This document shows, one piece after another, positions 35,372 to 43,756 of a stretch of 64,000 nt of DNA. The notes below the pieces were generated by a model, which worked only from the letters and a program-made list of their open reading frames with translations, was not told the DNA's origin and ran no database searches. Both the position numbers and the translations under genes were made by a program. Origin of the DNA: Streptomyces sp. NL15-2K (GTDB taxonomy: Bacteria; Actinomycetota; Actinomycetes; Streptomycetales; Streptomycetaceae); NCBI RefSeq assembly GCF_030551255.1, contig NZ_CP130630.1:11035001-11099000 (forward strand), in the 5' to 3' direction. Every line of letters begins with the position of its first letter. The first letter of the stretch is position 1.

Positions 35372-37084
35372 TCACTCCTCGGAATCAGAACGGGAACGCA
35401 GTCCCGACCGGGCCGGCTCGGGACGGTGGATGCCGCGCGGCCGATAGCCGAGTTCGTCGGAGCGGCCCAGCAGGTCGGCGAGGTACCAGATGATGGCGAG
35501 CCACATCTCGGTGCCCTGGAGCCCGGATTCCGGGCCGGGTCCGGCGGTGCCGGGGCCGAAGCCGAAGCCGCGTCCGTCCCGCCAGTGGGGGAGGGCCGCG
35601 GACAGCTGCCGTTCGGCCCAGGCGCGGATCTCGGCCGTACGGTAGCCGTCGCCGCCGCCCGTCCCGAGCTGCCGGGTGCACAGCCACAGGGGATGGGCCA
35701 CGTCCAGTACGTTGCACGCGTTCTCCCGGCCCGCGCCGAAGTACCGGGAGTCGCGGGAGTGGTCCAGCACGGCGTCCACGACCCGCTCCGGGTGCGGCAC
35801 GGGCAGCCCGAACTGGGCGAACGAGCCACGCGTCAGCCGGTAGTAGCCGTTGACGACCTGGAGCCGCCCCGCCTCGGACGAGGACGACGACGGGGTGCCC
35901 GGGGTCCCCCACATGCCCGTCCACGGGTCGGCACGGGTGAGCAGCCAGCCGAACAACGCCTCCAAGGTGCCCGGTTCCGCACCGCCGTCCTCGTCGCCCC
36001 GCAGATTCCAGTGAGCGCCCGTGGCCCACGCGTCGATCCAGGCGCCCGCACCCCACGCGCCGTCACGCCAGGGCAACGCCTCGAGCCGACCGACCAGTTG
36101 ACGCGCGGTCATCTCCCGCACCCCGCGCACCGGATGCGGAAAGGAGACGCGCAGGAGGTCGAGCGCGTATCCGACGCAGAGGACGTGGTACAGCGCCGCT
36201 CCCTCACCGGGGAAGCCCTCGTCCAGCGACAGTGGTTCGTCGAACTCCGGCACCAGGCCGGTCAGCGGGTCCTGGAGCGCCCTCAGCCGCCCGGCGTGCT
36301 CGTCCGCGGCCAGCTGCTCGGGAGCGCGGCCCAGCAGCAGGTCGGCGATCTCCACGGCGTCGCAGTGCGCCCGCACCGTGGGCGCGGCGCCGGGCCGGTC
36401 GACATAACGGTCGCCGTCCCAGCACCGGGCGAGGAGGTCGGCGGCCTGGGCGCGGACGGTGTCGGCGAAGCGGCTCAGATCCGTGCCGGCCGCGGAGGAC
36501 GGCTCGGCGGGCGCGCTGTCCCGCCGGTCACGCAAGGGCCGGGCCGGGTTCCCGGCGGCCACCGTCCAGGCCGGGAGATCCTTGGTCACCACCGCCCCGG
36601 CGCCGATCACACAGTGGTCGCCGATGGTCACGCCGTCCACCACGACCACCTGGGAGCCGATCCACACGTCGTCCCCGACCTTGATCCCCCGGCTGGTGAG
36701 GGGCTGTTGGTGGACCGGCCGGTCGGGAGCCATGGAGTGGTTGAAGCCGAGCAGGGAGGTGTGCGCGCCGATCCGTACCCCGCTGCCCAGGCTGACGCTG
36801 CCCCGCACGGTCGTGAACGGGTTCAGCGTGCAGTCCGCGCCGGTGGTCAACTCCCCGGTGACGTAGGCGTGAGCGGCGATGTACGAGCCGTCCCCGAGCC
36901 GCAGCCGGTCCGGGAACACCGCCGCCGACTCGGCGACGTAACACCGCTCGCCGATCTCGCTGTCGCCGCCGACCGACCGTTGCCGCTCCCGCTGGGCCAG
37001 ACGCTGCTCGTCGGTCGCCTCCTCGGCGAACAGCCACGGACAGTGGTCGAAATGCCGTACGGACTGCTCCTGTGCGTGATCCAT
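35372..37084 (-). CDS. Hexapeptide (LbH) acetyltransferase fused to a helical-barrel domain
   Basis: A 570-residue two-domain protein. Residues about 40-185 form a left-handed beta-helix acyltransferase of the maltose/galactoside O-acetyltransferase type (I-K-V-G-D-D-V-W-I-G, V-V-V-D-G-V-T-I-G, V-I-G-A-G-A-V-V-T-K-D). Residues about 215-540 are Trp-rich with repeated W-x-x-G/A-x-W segments, like an (alpha/alpha)6 barrel. The acetyl acceptor is unknown. No Shine-Dalgarno sequence precedes the ATG at 37084. TAGCGT lies six bases upstream, suggesting a leaderless transcript, and the CTAG-bounded element begins nine bases from the start. Confidence 0.75.
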   Translation of the reverse strand: MDHAQEQSVRHFDHCPWLFAEEATDEQRLAQRERQRSVGGDSEIGERCYVAESAAVFPDRLRLGDGSYIAAHAYVTGELTTGADCTLNPFTTVRGSVSLGSGVRIGAHTSLLGFNHSMAPDRPVHQQPLTSRGIKVGDDVWIGSQVVVVDGVTIGDHCVIGAGAVVTKDLPAWTVAAGNPARPLRDRRDSAPAEPSSAAGTDLSRFADTVRAQAADLLARCWDGDRYVDRPGAAPTVRAHCDAVEIADLLLGRAPEQLAADEHAGRLRALQDPLTGLVPEFDEPLSLDEGFPGEGAALYHVLCVGYALDLLRVSFPHPVRGVREMTARQLVGRLEALPWRDGAWGAGAWIDAWATGAHWNLRGDEDGGAEPGTLEALFGWLLTRADPWTGMWGTPGTPSSSSSEAGRLQVVNGYYRLTRGSFAQFGLPVPHPERVVDAVLDHSRDSRYFGAGRENACNVLDVAHPLWLCTRQLGTGGGDGYRTAEIRAWAERQLSAALPHWRDGRGFGFGPGTAGPGPESGLQGTEMWLAIIWYLADLLGRSDELGYRPRGIHRPEPARSGLRSRSDSEE

Positions 37085-37093
37085 GGCCGCACG

Positions 37094-37312
37094 CTAGTAC
37101 CCCGACAGGCAACGTTCGCCCCGTCGCGACGCCCGGCACGCTCCCCCACTGCCCTAAAGGCGTGGGAGGTGCCCCCACTCGCCGCACCGGCCGAAAGCCC
37201 AAGTACATCCAGTACGAGGACTTCCGGCCGGCACTCCCCCAGAGGGGGGACCCCCAGAGCACGCACCGGACGCCGCTCCTTGAAGGGCAAACGTTGCCTG
37301 CCGGGGCACTAG
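37094..37312. mobile_element. Small CTAG-bounded inverted-repeat element (MITE-like), copy 2
   Basis: A 219-bp relative of the element at 21643-21844. It is bounded by CTAG at each end, with imperfect terminal inverted repeats (GGCAACGTT near both ends) and an interior of about 70 bp identical to copy 1 (37119-37191). It differs by an insertion near 37235-37255. It lies between the response regulator stop and the acetyltransferase start, with its left end only nine bases upstream of that start codon. No transposase is encoded. Confidence 0.85.
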
Positions 37313-37339
37313 GCAATGGGAGCCCGCGGCGGAAGACAC

Positions 37340-38023
37340 TCACCGGTCCGCGAGCCCGCCCGGCCTGACCAGCCCCGTCTCGTAGGCCAGCACCACGGCC
37401 TGGGCGCGGTCGCGCAGGGACAGCTTGGCGAAGATCCGGGCCACGTGCGACTTCACCGTGGCCTCGCTCAGCGTCAGGTGGGCGGCCAGCTCGGTGTTCG
37501 ACAGCCCGCGGCCGAGCAGGGTCAGGACCTCCAGCTCGCGGGGCGTCAGGGCCGCGAGATCGGGGGGTACGGCGGAAGGGCGCTCGGGTTCCGAGGCGAA
37601 GCGTTCCACCAGGCGCCGTGTGATGGACGGGGCCAGCAGGGCGTCGCCCGTGTCGACCAGCCGTACGGCCGCCGCCAGGTGCTCCGGGGTGACGTCCTTG
37701 AGCAGGAAGCCGCTGGCCCCGATCGACAGCGCGGTGTAGACGTAGCGGTCGAGGTCGAAGGTGGTCAGCATCAGCACCCGGCAGTCCGGGGTCTGGCGCA
37801 GGATGCGCCGGGTGGCCTCCAGGCCGTCCATGGTCGGCATGCGGATGTCCATCAGCACCACGTCCGGCCCGAGTTCGCGGGCCCTCGCCACCGCCTCGGC
37901 GCCGTCGGCCGCCTCGCCCACCACCTCGATGCCGCGCGCGTTCAGGATCAGCCGGAAGCCGGTCCGGATGAGGTTCTGGTCGTCGGCGATCAGTACGCGG
38001 GGAGCCCGCTCGGCGGCTGTCAC
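37340..38023 (-). CDS. NarL/LuxR-type two-component response regulator
   Basis: A 227-residue regulator. The receiver domain (about 9-125) has D-D in V-L-I-A-D-D-Q, phospho-acceptor Asp in V-V-L-M-D-I-R-M-P and Lys in F-L-L-K-D. The C-terminal LuxR helix-turn-helix reads L-T-P-R-E-L-E-V-L then S-N-T-E-L-A-A-H-L-T-L-S-E-A-T-V-K-S-H-V. The GTG at 38023 overlaps the kinase stop (GTGA). It probably controls the divergent ABC exporter at 39-42 kb. Confidence 0.92.
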   Translation of the reverse strand: MTAAERAPRVLIADDQNLIRTGFRLILNARGIEVVGEAADGAEAVARARELGPDVVLMDIRMPTMDGLEATRRILRQTPDCRVLMLTTFDLDRYVYTALSIGASGFLLKDVTPEHLAAAVRLVDTGDALLAPSITRRLVERFASEPERPSAVPPDLAALTPRELEVLTLLGRGLSNTELAAHLTLSEATVKSHVARIFAKLSLRDRAQAVVLAYETGLVRPGGLADR

Positions 38024-38898
38024 GGGCGGTCCAGGGGGATGCGCGCCCGGACCCGGTAGCCACCGCCGAGGCGGCGCCGGGCGTCCAGGTCACCGCCGTA
38101 CACCGCGACCCGCTCGCGCAGTCCGAGCAGCCCGCGTCCCGTGCCCTGCCGCTGCCGCGGTGCCGTCCGTCGGCGCGGTTCGCCGGTCAGCACGCTGGGA
38201 CCGGTGTTCAGCACCTCCACGCGCAGCGCGTGGTCCGCGTACCGCACGGTGACCTCCGCCTTGCCCCCGTCGCCGTGCCGGAGCGCGTTCGTCAGTGCCT
38301 CCTGGACGATCCGGTACGCGGTCACGTCGATCCCCTGCGGCAGCGGGCGCGGCTCGCCGGATATCCGTACCTCGACGGGGAGCCCGGCGAACGAGATCCG
38401 GTCGACGAGCGAGCCGAGCCGGTCCAGTCCGGGCTGCGGTGCCAGGTCCACAGGGCTTCCCACGTCGTCGCCCCCTTCCTCGTTGCCCTCGTACTCCGCG
38501 TCCTCGCCGCTCGGCGACGGCGCCAACAGTCCCAGCAGATGCCGTAGATCGGTCATCGCGCCGCGCCCCGCGTCCTCGACGGCCCGCAGCGCCGCCGCGG
38601 CCTCGTCAGGCATCGTGCCCAGCACCTCCCGGGCGGCGCCCGCCTGGACGACCATGAGGCTGACGTTGTGGCTGACGATGTCGTGCAACTCCCGGGCGAT
38701 ACGGTCGCGTTCGGCCGCGATCGCCGCCTGCGCCGCACTCTCCCGTTCCCGCTCCAGCAGCCAGCCGCGCTCCCCGACGGCCGCCTGCCACCGGCGCCGC
38801 GTACGCCACAGCGCCACCGTCAGCCACACGACGGCCGCGCATGCCACCCCCAGCGCCGCGATCAGCGCGTTCGTCTCCCCGTTCCACACGAGGATCAC
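38020..38898 (-). CDS. Sensor histidine kinase, NarX/DesK-like (HisKA_3)
   Basis: A 292-residue kinase with a single N-terminal membrane segment (L-I-A-A-L-G-V-A-C-A-A-V-V-W-L-T-V-A-L-W). The phospho-acceptor helix is E-R-D-R-I-A-R-E-L-H-D-I-V-S-H-N, and the HATPase domain includes Q-E-A-L-T-N-A-L-R-H and G-R-G-L-L-G-L-R-E-R. The extracytoplasmic part is almost absent, so it may sense within the membrane or through the neighbouring transporter, like LiaS/BceS kinases. The GTG at 38898 has GGAGGG upstream; an in-frame ATG at 38925 is possible. Confidence 0.9.
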   Translation of the reverse strand: MILVWNGETNALIAALGVACAAVVWLTVALWRTRRRWQAAVGERGWLLERERESAAQAAIAAERDRIARELHDIVSHNVSLMVVQAGAAREVLGTMPDEAAAALRAVEDAGRGAMTDLRHLLGLLAPSPSGEDAEYEGNEEGGDDVGSPVDLAPQPGLDRLGSLVDRISFAGLPVEVRISGEPRPLPQGIDVTAYRIVQEALTNALRHGDGGKAEVTVRYADHALRVEVLNTGPSVLTGEPRRRTAPRQRQGTGRGLLGLRERVAVYGGDLDARRRLGGGYRVRARIPLDRP

Positions 38899-38965
38899 CT
38901 TGGCAGACCCTCCGCGGATCCGCATCAGCCTGTGGATTTCGGGCTCTGCATCTCCAGGATGAGGG

Positions 38966-39021
38966 GCGGCCGAACTGCCATCCGTGGAGGGATGTTCAGG
39001 CCGCGCTCCCCTCCGTAGCGT
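38966..39021 (+). promoter_or_regulatory. Inverted repeat and leaderless promoter of the ABC exporter
   Basis: GCGGCC-GAACTGCCATCC (38966 onward) is mirrored by the imperfect arm ending GGCCGC at 39004, a likely response-regulator site. A -10 box TAGCGT at 39016-39021 is followed by seven bases and the ATG at 39029 without a Shine-Dalgarno sequence, so the exporter mRNA is probably leaderless. Confidence 0.5.
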
Positions 39022-39028
39022 CTTGTAC

Positions 39029-39757
39029 ATGATCACAGGGGAGAGCATCACCGGGGAGACCGGGGGAGAGACCGCCGCCGTCGTACGGCTCGACGGTGTG
39101 CGCAAGGAGTACGGCGAGACGATCGCGTTGGACGGTGTGTCGCTGGAGATCCGGGCCGGGGAGGCGGTCGCGGTCATGGGGCCTTCGGGCTGCGGCAAGT
39201 CCACGCTGCTCAACATGATCGCCGGCCTGGACCGTCCGACGGGCGGCACGATCGTCGTGCACGGCGAGAACGTGGGGGAGCTGAGCGAGAAGGGCCTCGC
39301 CCTGTACCGGAGGCGCCGCATCGGCATGATCTTCCAGTTCTTCAACCTCGTCGACGACCTGTCGGCGCTCGACAATGTCGCCCTGGCCGCGCAGCTGACC
39401 GGCACCCCGGCCCGGCAGGCCCGCCGCCGCGCGCTGGAGCTCTTCGAGGAACTCGGCATCGCCGACCGCCGAAACGCCTACCCGGCGGTGCTCAGCGGCG
39501 GCGAGCGGCAACGCGTCGCCGTGGCCCGGGCGTTGATGAACCGCCCGGCCCTGCTGCTGGCCGACGAGCCGACCGGCGCCCTGGACAGCCGCTCCGGCGA
39601 GCAGGTGATGGACCTGCTGCTCGACCTCAACCAGATCGGCCAGACGCTGATCCTGGTGACCCACGACGAGCACCTGGCCCGCCGCTGCGCCAGCCGGCTG
39701 GTCGAAATCACCGACGGCCGGGTGACCGGCGAGCACACCCTGGAGCCGTCCGCATGA
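39029..39757 (+). CDS. ABC transporter ATP-binding protein, MacB/LolD type
   Basis: A 242-residue ATPase with Walker A G-P-S-G-C-G-K-S-T, Q-loop F-Q-F-F-N-L-V, signature L-S-G-G-E-R-Q-R, Walker B A-L-L-L-A-D-E-P-T-G-A-L-D and the H-loop T-H-D. It drives the FtsX-like permease whose ATG overlaps its stop (ATGA). Such pairs next to a two-component system usually act in resistance to peptide antibiotics or envelope stress. The ATG at 39029 matches a leaderless promoter; an upstream in-frame start at 38984 would overlap it. Confidence 0.93.
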   Translation: MITGESITGETGGETAAVVRLDGVRKEYGETIALDGVSLEIRAGEAVAVMGPSGCGKSTLLNMIAGLDRPTGGTIVVHGENVGELSEKGLALYRRRRIGMIFQFFNLVDDLSALDNVALAAQLTGTPARQARRRALELFEELGIADRRNAYPAVLSGGERQRVAVARALMNRPALLLADEPTGALDSRSGEQVMDLLLDLNQIGQTLILVTHDEHLARRCASRLVEITDGRVTGEHTLEPSA

Positions 39758-42066
39758 GGGCCGTGTGGCGGGCCGCACGCGCGGCGGTGCGGCGGCGCAG
39801 ACTCCAGACACTCGTGATCGGGCTGGTCACGCTGACCTCGACGGCGGCGATCGTGGTGGCGCTCGGCCTGGTCGACGCGGCCTCCGCGCCGTTCGACAAG
39901 GCCTTCGCCGAGCAGCGCGGCCCCCATGTCATCGCGGCCTTCGATCCCGCCAAGGTCTCGGACGCGCAGCTGGACCGGGCGGTCCGACGGCCAGGCGTCG
40001 AGGCCGCCGCCGGGCCGTTCGCCCAGGCCACGGTGGACCTGCCCCGCGAGACGATGAACTTCGGCCTCGGCAACGACCTCACGATCGTGGGCCGGGACGA
40101 CCCCGCCGGTCCCGTGGACCGGCTGGACCTGTGGGCGGGCCGCTGGGCGACCGGGCCCGGCGAGGTCGTCCTGAACCGGGACCCCGACTGGGCCCCGGAC
40201 GACCTGGGCAAGAAACTCCGGGTGCCGTCGGGCCCGGACCTCACCGTCGTCGGGTTCGCCTTCGACCTGAGCGGGACCGCGGACGCCTGGGTCGCCCCCG
40301 AGCAGATCGGGGCCCTGCACCCGACGGCCACCCAGATGCTGTTCCGCTTCACGGACGCTTCGTCACAGGACCGGCTCCGCGCGACCCTGGACACCGTCAC
40401 CGAAGTGCTGCCGCGGGACGCGCTGACCGCCTCCCGGTCGTACCTCACCCTCAAGGACCAGATCGGCAGTTCGGCCCGCGCGTACACGCCCTATCTCATG
40501 GCCTTCGGCATCCTCGGCCTGGTCGTGGCGGTGCTCATCGTCGCCAACGTGGTCAGCGGCGCGGTGATCTCCGGCTTCCGGCACATCGGCATCCTCAAGG
40601 CCCTGGGATTCACGCCGGGCCAGGTGGTCGCCGTGTACCTCACGATGATCTCCGTCCCCGCGGTCGTCGGCTGTGCGCTCGGCACCGCCGTCGGGAACCT
40701 GGTGGCGCGTCCCTTCTTCGAGTTCGTCTTCATGGGGCCGGACGCCGGAGTGCTCCACGGCAACGTCTCCGTGGCGCCGTGGGTGAACGTCCTCGCCCTG
40801 CTCGGCATGCCCGCCGTGTGCGCCCTCGCGGCGCTCGCCCCGGCGGTGCGCGCCCACCGGTTGTCCGCGGCGCGCGCGATCAGCGCGGGCAGCGCCCCGC
40901 GCGCCGGGCGCGCCCGGGGCATCCAGCGCCGGCTGGCGGGCAGCAGGCTGCCGCGCTCGGTGAGTCTGGGGGTGGGTCTGCCGTTCGCCCGGCCGGGCCG
41001 CAGTGCCCTCACACTCGCCGCCGTGGTCCTGGGCGTGACCACGGTGACGTTCGCGACGGGCCTGGCCACGACGATGACGCGGTTCGGCGACGCGGGCCGG
41101 GACGCCTTCCAAGTCACTGTGTACGTGGGCAAGTACAAGGACGGCAAGGAGGTCCGGCCGACGCGCGGCGACCTCGCCCTGCAGTCGCTGCTGCGGTCCC
41201 TGCCCGGCGCGGCCGAGGTCACCGCACGGGCGGACGTCGAGGTACGCATGGCAGGCTCCGCGCAGAAGGTGATGCTCGAAGGCCGCCGGGGTGACCGGCC
41301 GCAGCTGGACAGCGTGCTGACCGACGGTCGGTGGATGCAGCGGACCGGCGAGGTCGTCGCCGGGTCTGCCTTCCTCCGCCAGAACGACCTGCGGGTCGGC
41401 GACCGCCTCCGCCTGGAGAAGGGCGACCGGCACGAGTCGGCGGTGATCGTCGGGGAGTACATGCACAACGATCGTCGACTCGTCGTCACCGACCAGTCGA
41501 CGCTGACGGCCCTGGCCCCCCAGGAGGATCCCATCGCCTATCACGTCAAGCTCCGCGAGGGAGCGGATCCGGCCGCCTACGTACGCGCGGCCAGGGCCGC
41601 CGACCCCGGGATCAGTCCGGACCCGGTCGGCCCCAACGCCACCACGCAGACCATCGTCGGCTCCGCGTCGGTCCTCACCCTGATGCTGGCCGTGGTCGCC
41701 GCGCTCGGCGTCTTCAACACGGTCGTCCTCAACACCCGCGACCGCCGGCGCGACCTGGGCATGCTCAAGTCCATCGGCATGACACCGCGGCAGGTCACGG
41801 CGATGACGGTGACCTCGATGGCGGTGCTCGGCGCGCTCGGATCCCTGCTCGGCATCCCGCTGGGCATGGCCGGCCACCAGCTCGTCGTCCCGCGGATGGC
41901 GAACGCCGTGGACCTCACCCTGCCCTCGTACATGACGGACGTCTGGCAGGCCCCAGCCCTGCTCGCCCTGGCCCCCGCGGGCGTCGCGATCGCGGCCCTC
42001 GGGGCGTACGTCCCGGCACGCAGAGCGGCACGGCTGACGATCGCGCAGGTCCTGCACAACGAGTGA
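39754..42066 (+). CDS. FtsX-like ABC permease, duplicated (770 aa)
   Basis: A 770-residue membrane protein with two FtsX-type modules. Each module has a membrane helix and extracytoplasmic domain, then three helices (about 245-365 and 625-765) ending in A-R-A-I-S and I-A-Q-V-L-H-N-E. The K-A-L-G-F-T-P-G-Q-V and K-S-I-G-M-T-P-R-Q-V loops are the coupling-helix signatures. It works with the preceding ATPase as an exporter or mechanotransmitter. The two genes overlap by ATGA. Confidence 0.92.
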   Translation: MRAVWRAARAAVRRRRLQTLVIGLVTLTSTAAIVVALGLVDAASAPFDKAFAEQRGPHVIAAFDPAKVSDAQLDRAVRRPGVEAAAGPFAQATVDLPRETMNFGLGNDLTIVGRDDPAGPVDRLDLWAGRWATGPGEVVLNRDPDWAPDDLGKKLRVPSGPDLTVVGFAFDLSGTADAWVAPEQIGALHPTATQMLFRFTDASSQDRLRATLDTVTEVLPRDALTASRSYLTLKDQIGSSARAYTPYLMAFGILGLVVAVLIVANVVSGAVISGFRHIGILKALGFTPGQVVAVYLTMISVPAVVGCALGTAVGNLVARPFFEFVFMGPDAGVLHGNVSVAPWVNVLALLGMPAVCALAALAPAVRAHRLSAARAISAGSAPRAGRARGIQRRLAGSRLPRSVSLGVGLPFARPGRSALTLAAVVLGVTTVTFATGLATTMTRFGDAGRDAFQVTVYVGKYKDGKEVRPTRGDLALQSLLRSLPGAAEVTARADVEVRMAGSAQKVMLEGRRGDRPQLDSVLTDGRWMQRTGEVVAGSAFLRQNDLRVGDRLRLEKGDRHESAVIVGEYMHNDRRLVVTDQSTLTALAPQEDPIAYHVKLREGADPAAYVRAARAADPGISPDPVGPNATTQTIVGSASVLTLMLAVVAALGVFNTVVLNTRDRRRDLGMLKSIGMTPRQVTAMTVTSMAVLGALGSLLGIPLGMAGHQLVVPRMANAVDLTLPSYMTDVWQAPALLALAPAGVAIAALGAYVPARRAARLTIAQVLHNE

Positions 42067-42104
42067 GTGTGTACGGAGCGGATCGCCCTCAGCCGGCCGG
42101 ACGT

Positions 42105-42557
42105 TCAGTCGGCGCGGACGTTCGCGGTGAGCAGGCGGAGCAACTGCTTGGTCAGGGCGTCCTGTTCGGGGGTGAGGCCCATGGCGTCGCCGATGGCGAG
42201 CGGAACCGTGTGGGCCCGCTCTCGGAGCCGGGCCCCGGCGTCGCTGAGGCGGAGGGAGACGGAGCGCTCGTCGTCCGCCCGGCGTTCGCGGTGGAGCAGG
42301 CCGTTCGCCTCCAGGCGCTTGAGCAGGGGCGACAGGGTGCTGGACTCCAGCTGGAGTGCGGCACCCAGTTCGCGTACCGAGATCGAGTCCTGCTCCCAGA
42401 GCACGAGCATGACCAGGTACTGCGGATAGGTCAGCCCCAGCTCGTCCAGGAGCGGCCGATAGCGGGCCGTGACCGCGCGCGAGGCGGCGTACAGGGCGAA
42501 GCAGAGCTGGTCGTCCAGCAGAAGCGATCCCTCGGCCGGTTCGGGGGCTGGGCTCAT
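42105..42557 (-). CDS. MarR-family regulator, OhrR-like (redox Cys)
   Basis: A 150-residue MarR protein. The N-terminal segment L-L-L-D-D-Q-L-C19-F-A-L-Y-A-A-S-R contains the conserved peroxide-sensing cysteine of OhrR. The winged helix includes V-R-E-L-G-A-A-L-Q-L-E-S-S-T-L-S-P-L-L-K-R-L and the wing R-A-D-D-E-R-S-V. OhrR proteins are organic-peroxide-responsive repressors. The ATG at 42557 follows GGAG by six bases. It faces an alpha/beta hydrolase gene across an AT-rich promoter region with inverted repeats. No ohr gene is nearby. Confidence 0.88.
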   Translation of the reverse strand: MSPAPEPAEGSLLLDDQLCFALYAASRAVTARYRPLLDELGLTYPQYLVMLVLWEQDSISVRELGAALQLESSTLSPLLKRLEANGLLHRERRADDERSVSLRLSDAGARLRERAHTVPLAIGDAMGLTPEQDALTKQLLRLLTANVRAD

Positions 42558-42629
42558 GGCGGGCTCCTGCTTTCTGTCTGGCTTTCTGTGCTGGTCATCC
42601 GCGTTCATCACCCTATCGTTCTAGTCCTC

Positions 42630-42673
42630 TCGATTCTATCGACAGCAAATATATCGATCGCAAATAAGTTGCG
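42630..42673. promoter_or_regulatory. MarR/OhrR operator candidates in an AT-rich divergent promoter
   Basis: TCGAT-TCT-ATCGA (42630-42642) and CGCAA-ATAAG-TTGCG (42659-42673) are two inverted repeats flanking AAATATATCGATCG, in a region clearly AT-richer than its surroundings. They sit between the divergent MarR and hydrolase genes, in the 214-bp gap 42558-42771. Confidence 0.5.
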
Positions 42674-42771
42674 CACTACTTAGTCGCGAGCTACTGTCCA
42701 CGGTGTGCCGCTCCTCCGGAACGGAATCCCCGCCGGAGCCTGCCCGCGGCATCCGATCCGAGGAGATCGCC

Positions 42772-43740
42772 ATGACCGACATCACCCCCCACCGCCCCGT
42801 CCTCGAGCCCGCCGCCCAGGCCTTCGTCGAGGCAACGGCGAACCCGCCGTACCTCTTCGACCTCAGACCGGCCGAGGGCCGCAAGGCCGTCGACGAGGTG
42901 CAGTCCGGAGAGATCAGCAAGCCGGACATCGACGAGGAGTGGATCACCGTGCCCGGCGGCCCCACCGGCGAGGTCCGCGTCCGTGTCGTCCGCCCGGCCG
43001 GGGCCACCGGCGTCCTGCCGGTGATCCTCTACATCCACGGCGCCGGGTGGGTCTTCGGCAACGCCCACACCCACGACCGGCTCGTGCGCGAACTCGCTGC
43101 CGGCGCTGGTGCCGCGGTCGTCTTCCCCGAGTACGACCTCTCGCCCGAGGCCCGCTACCCGGTCGCCATCGAGCAGAACTACACCGTCGCCCGCTGGATC
43201 GTCACCGAGGGCGCGAACCACTCCCTCGACGCCACCCGCATCGCCGTGGCCGGCGACTCCGTCGGCGGCAACATGGCGGCTGCCCTGACCCTGATGGCGA
43301 AGGAACGCGGCGACGTCCCCCTCGTCCAGCAGGTCCTCTTCTACCCGGTCACCGACGCGAACTTCGACACCGGCTCCTACCACCAGTTCGCCACCGGCTA
43401 CTTCCTGCGGCGCGACGGCATGCAGTGGTTCTGGGACCAGTACACGACCGACGAGAAGCAGCGCGCCGAGATCACGGCCTCCCCGCTGCGGGCCACCACC
43501 GAGCAGCTCGCCGGACTGCCTGCGGCCCTGGTCATCACCGGCGAGGCCGACGTGCTGCGCGACGAGGGCGAGGCGTACGCGAACAAGCTGCGCCAGGCCG
43601 GTGTCCCGGTCACGGCCGTCCGCTACCAGGGCATCATCCACGACTTCGTCATGCTCAACGCCCTGCGCGAGACCCACGCGGCCGAGGCCGCCATCAACCA
43701 GGCCGTCGGCACCCTGCGCACGGCGCTGGGCACCGCCTGA
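42772..43740 (+). CDS. Alpha/beta hydrolase, hormone-sensitive lipase (family IV) type
   Basis: A 322-residue esterase/lipase with the oxyanion motif I-H-G-A-G-W (the HGGGW motif with Ala in the middle), nucleophile elbow G-D-S-V-G-G-N, an acid in I-T-G-E-A-D-V-L and a C-terminal His in G-I-I-H-D-F-V. It hydrolyses short-chain esters; the natural substrate is unknown. GAGGAG precedes the ATG at 42772. It is divergent from the OhrR-like gene and probably under its control. Confidence 0.9.
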   Translation: MTDITPHRPVLEPAAQAFVEATANPPYLFDLRPAEGRKAVDEVQSGEISKPDIDEEWITVPGGPTGEVRVRVVRPAGATGVLPVILYIHGAGWVFGNAHTHDRLVRELAAGAGAAVVFPEYDLSPEARYPVAIEQNYTVARWIVTEGANHSLDATRIAVAGDSVGGNMAAALTLMAKERGDVPLVQQVLFYPVTDANFDTGSYHQFATGYFLRRDGMQWFWDQYTTDEKQRAEITASPLRATTEQLAGLPAALVITGEADVLRDEGEAYANKLRQAGVPVTAVRYQGIIHDFVMLNALRETHAAEAAINQAVGTLRTALGTA

Positions 43741-43756
43741 CCGCCGCCGGCCCTCC

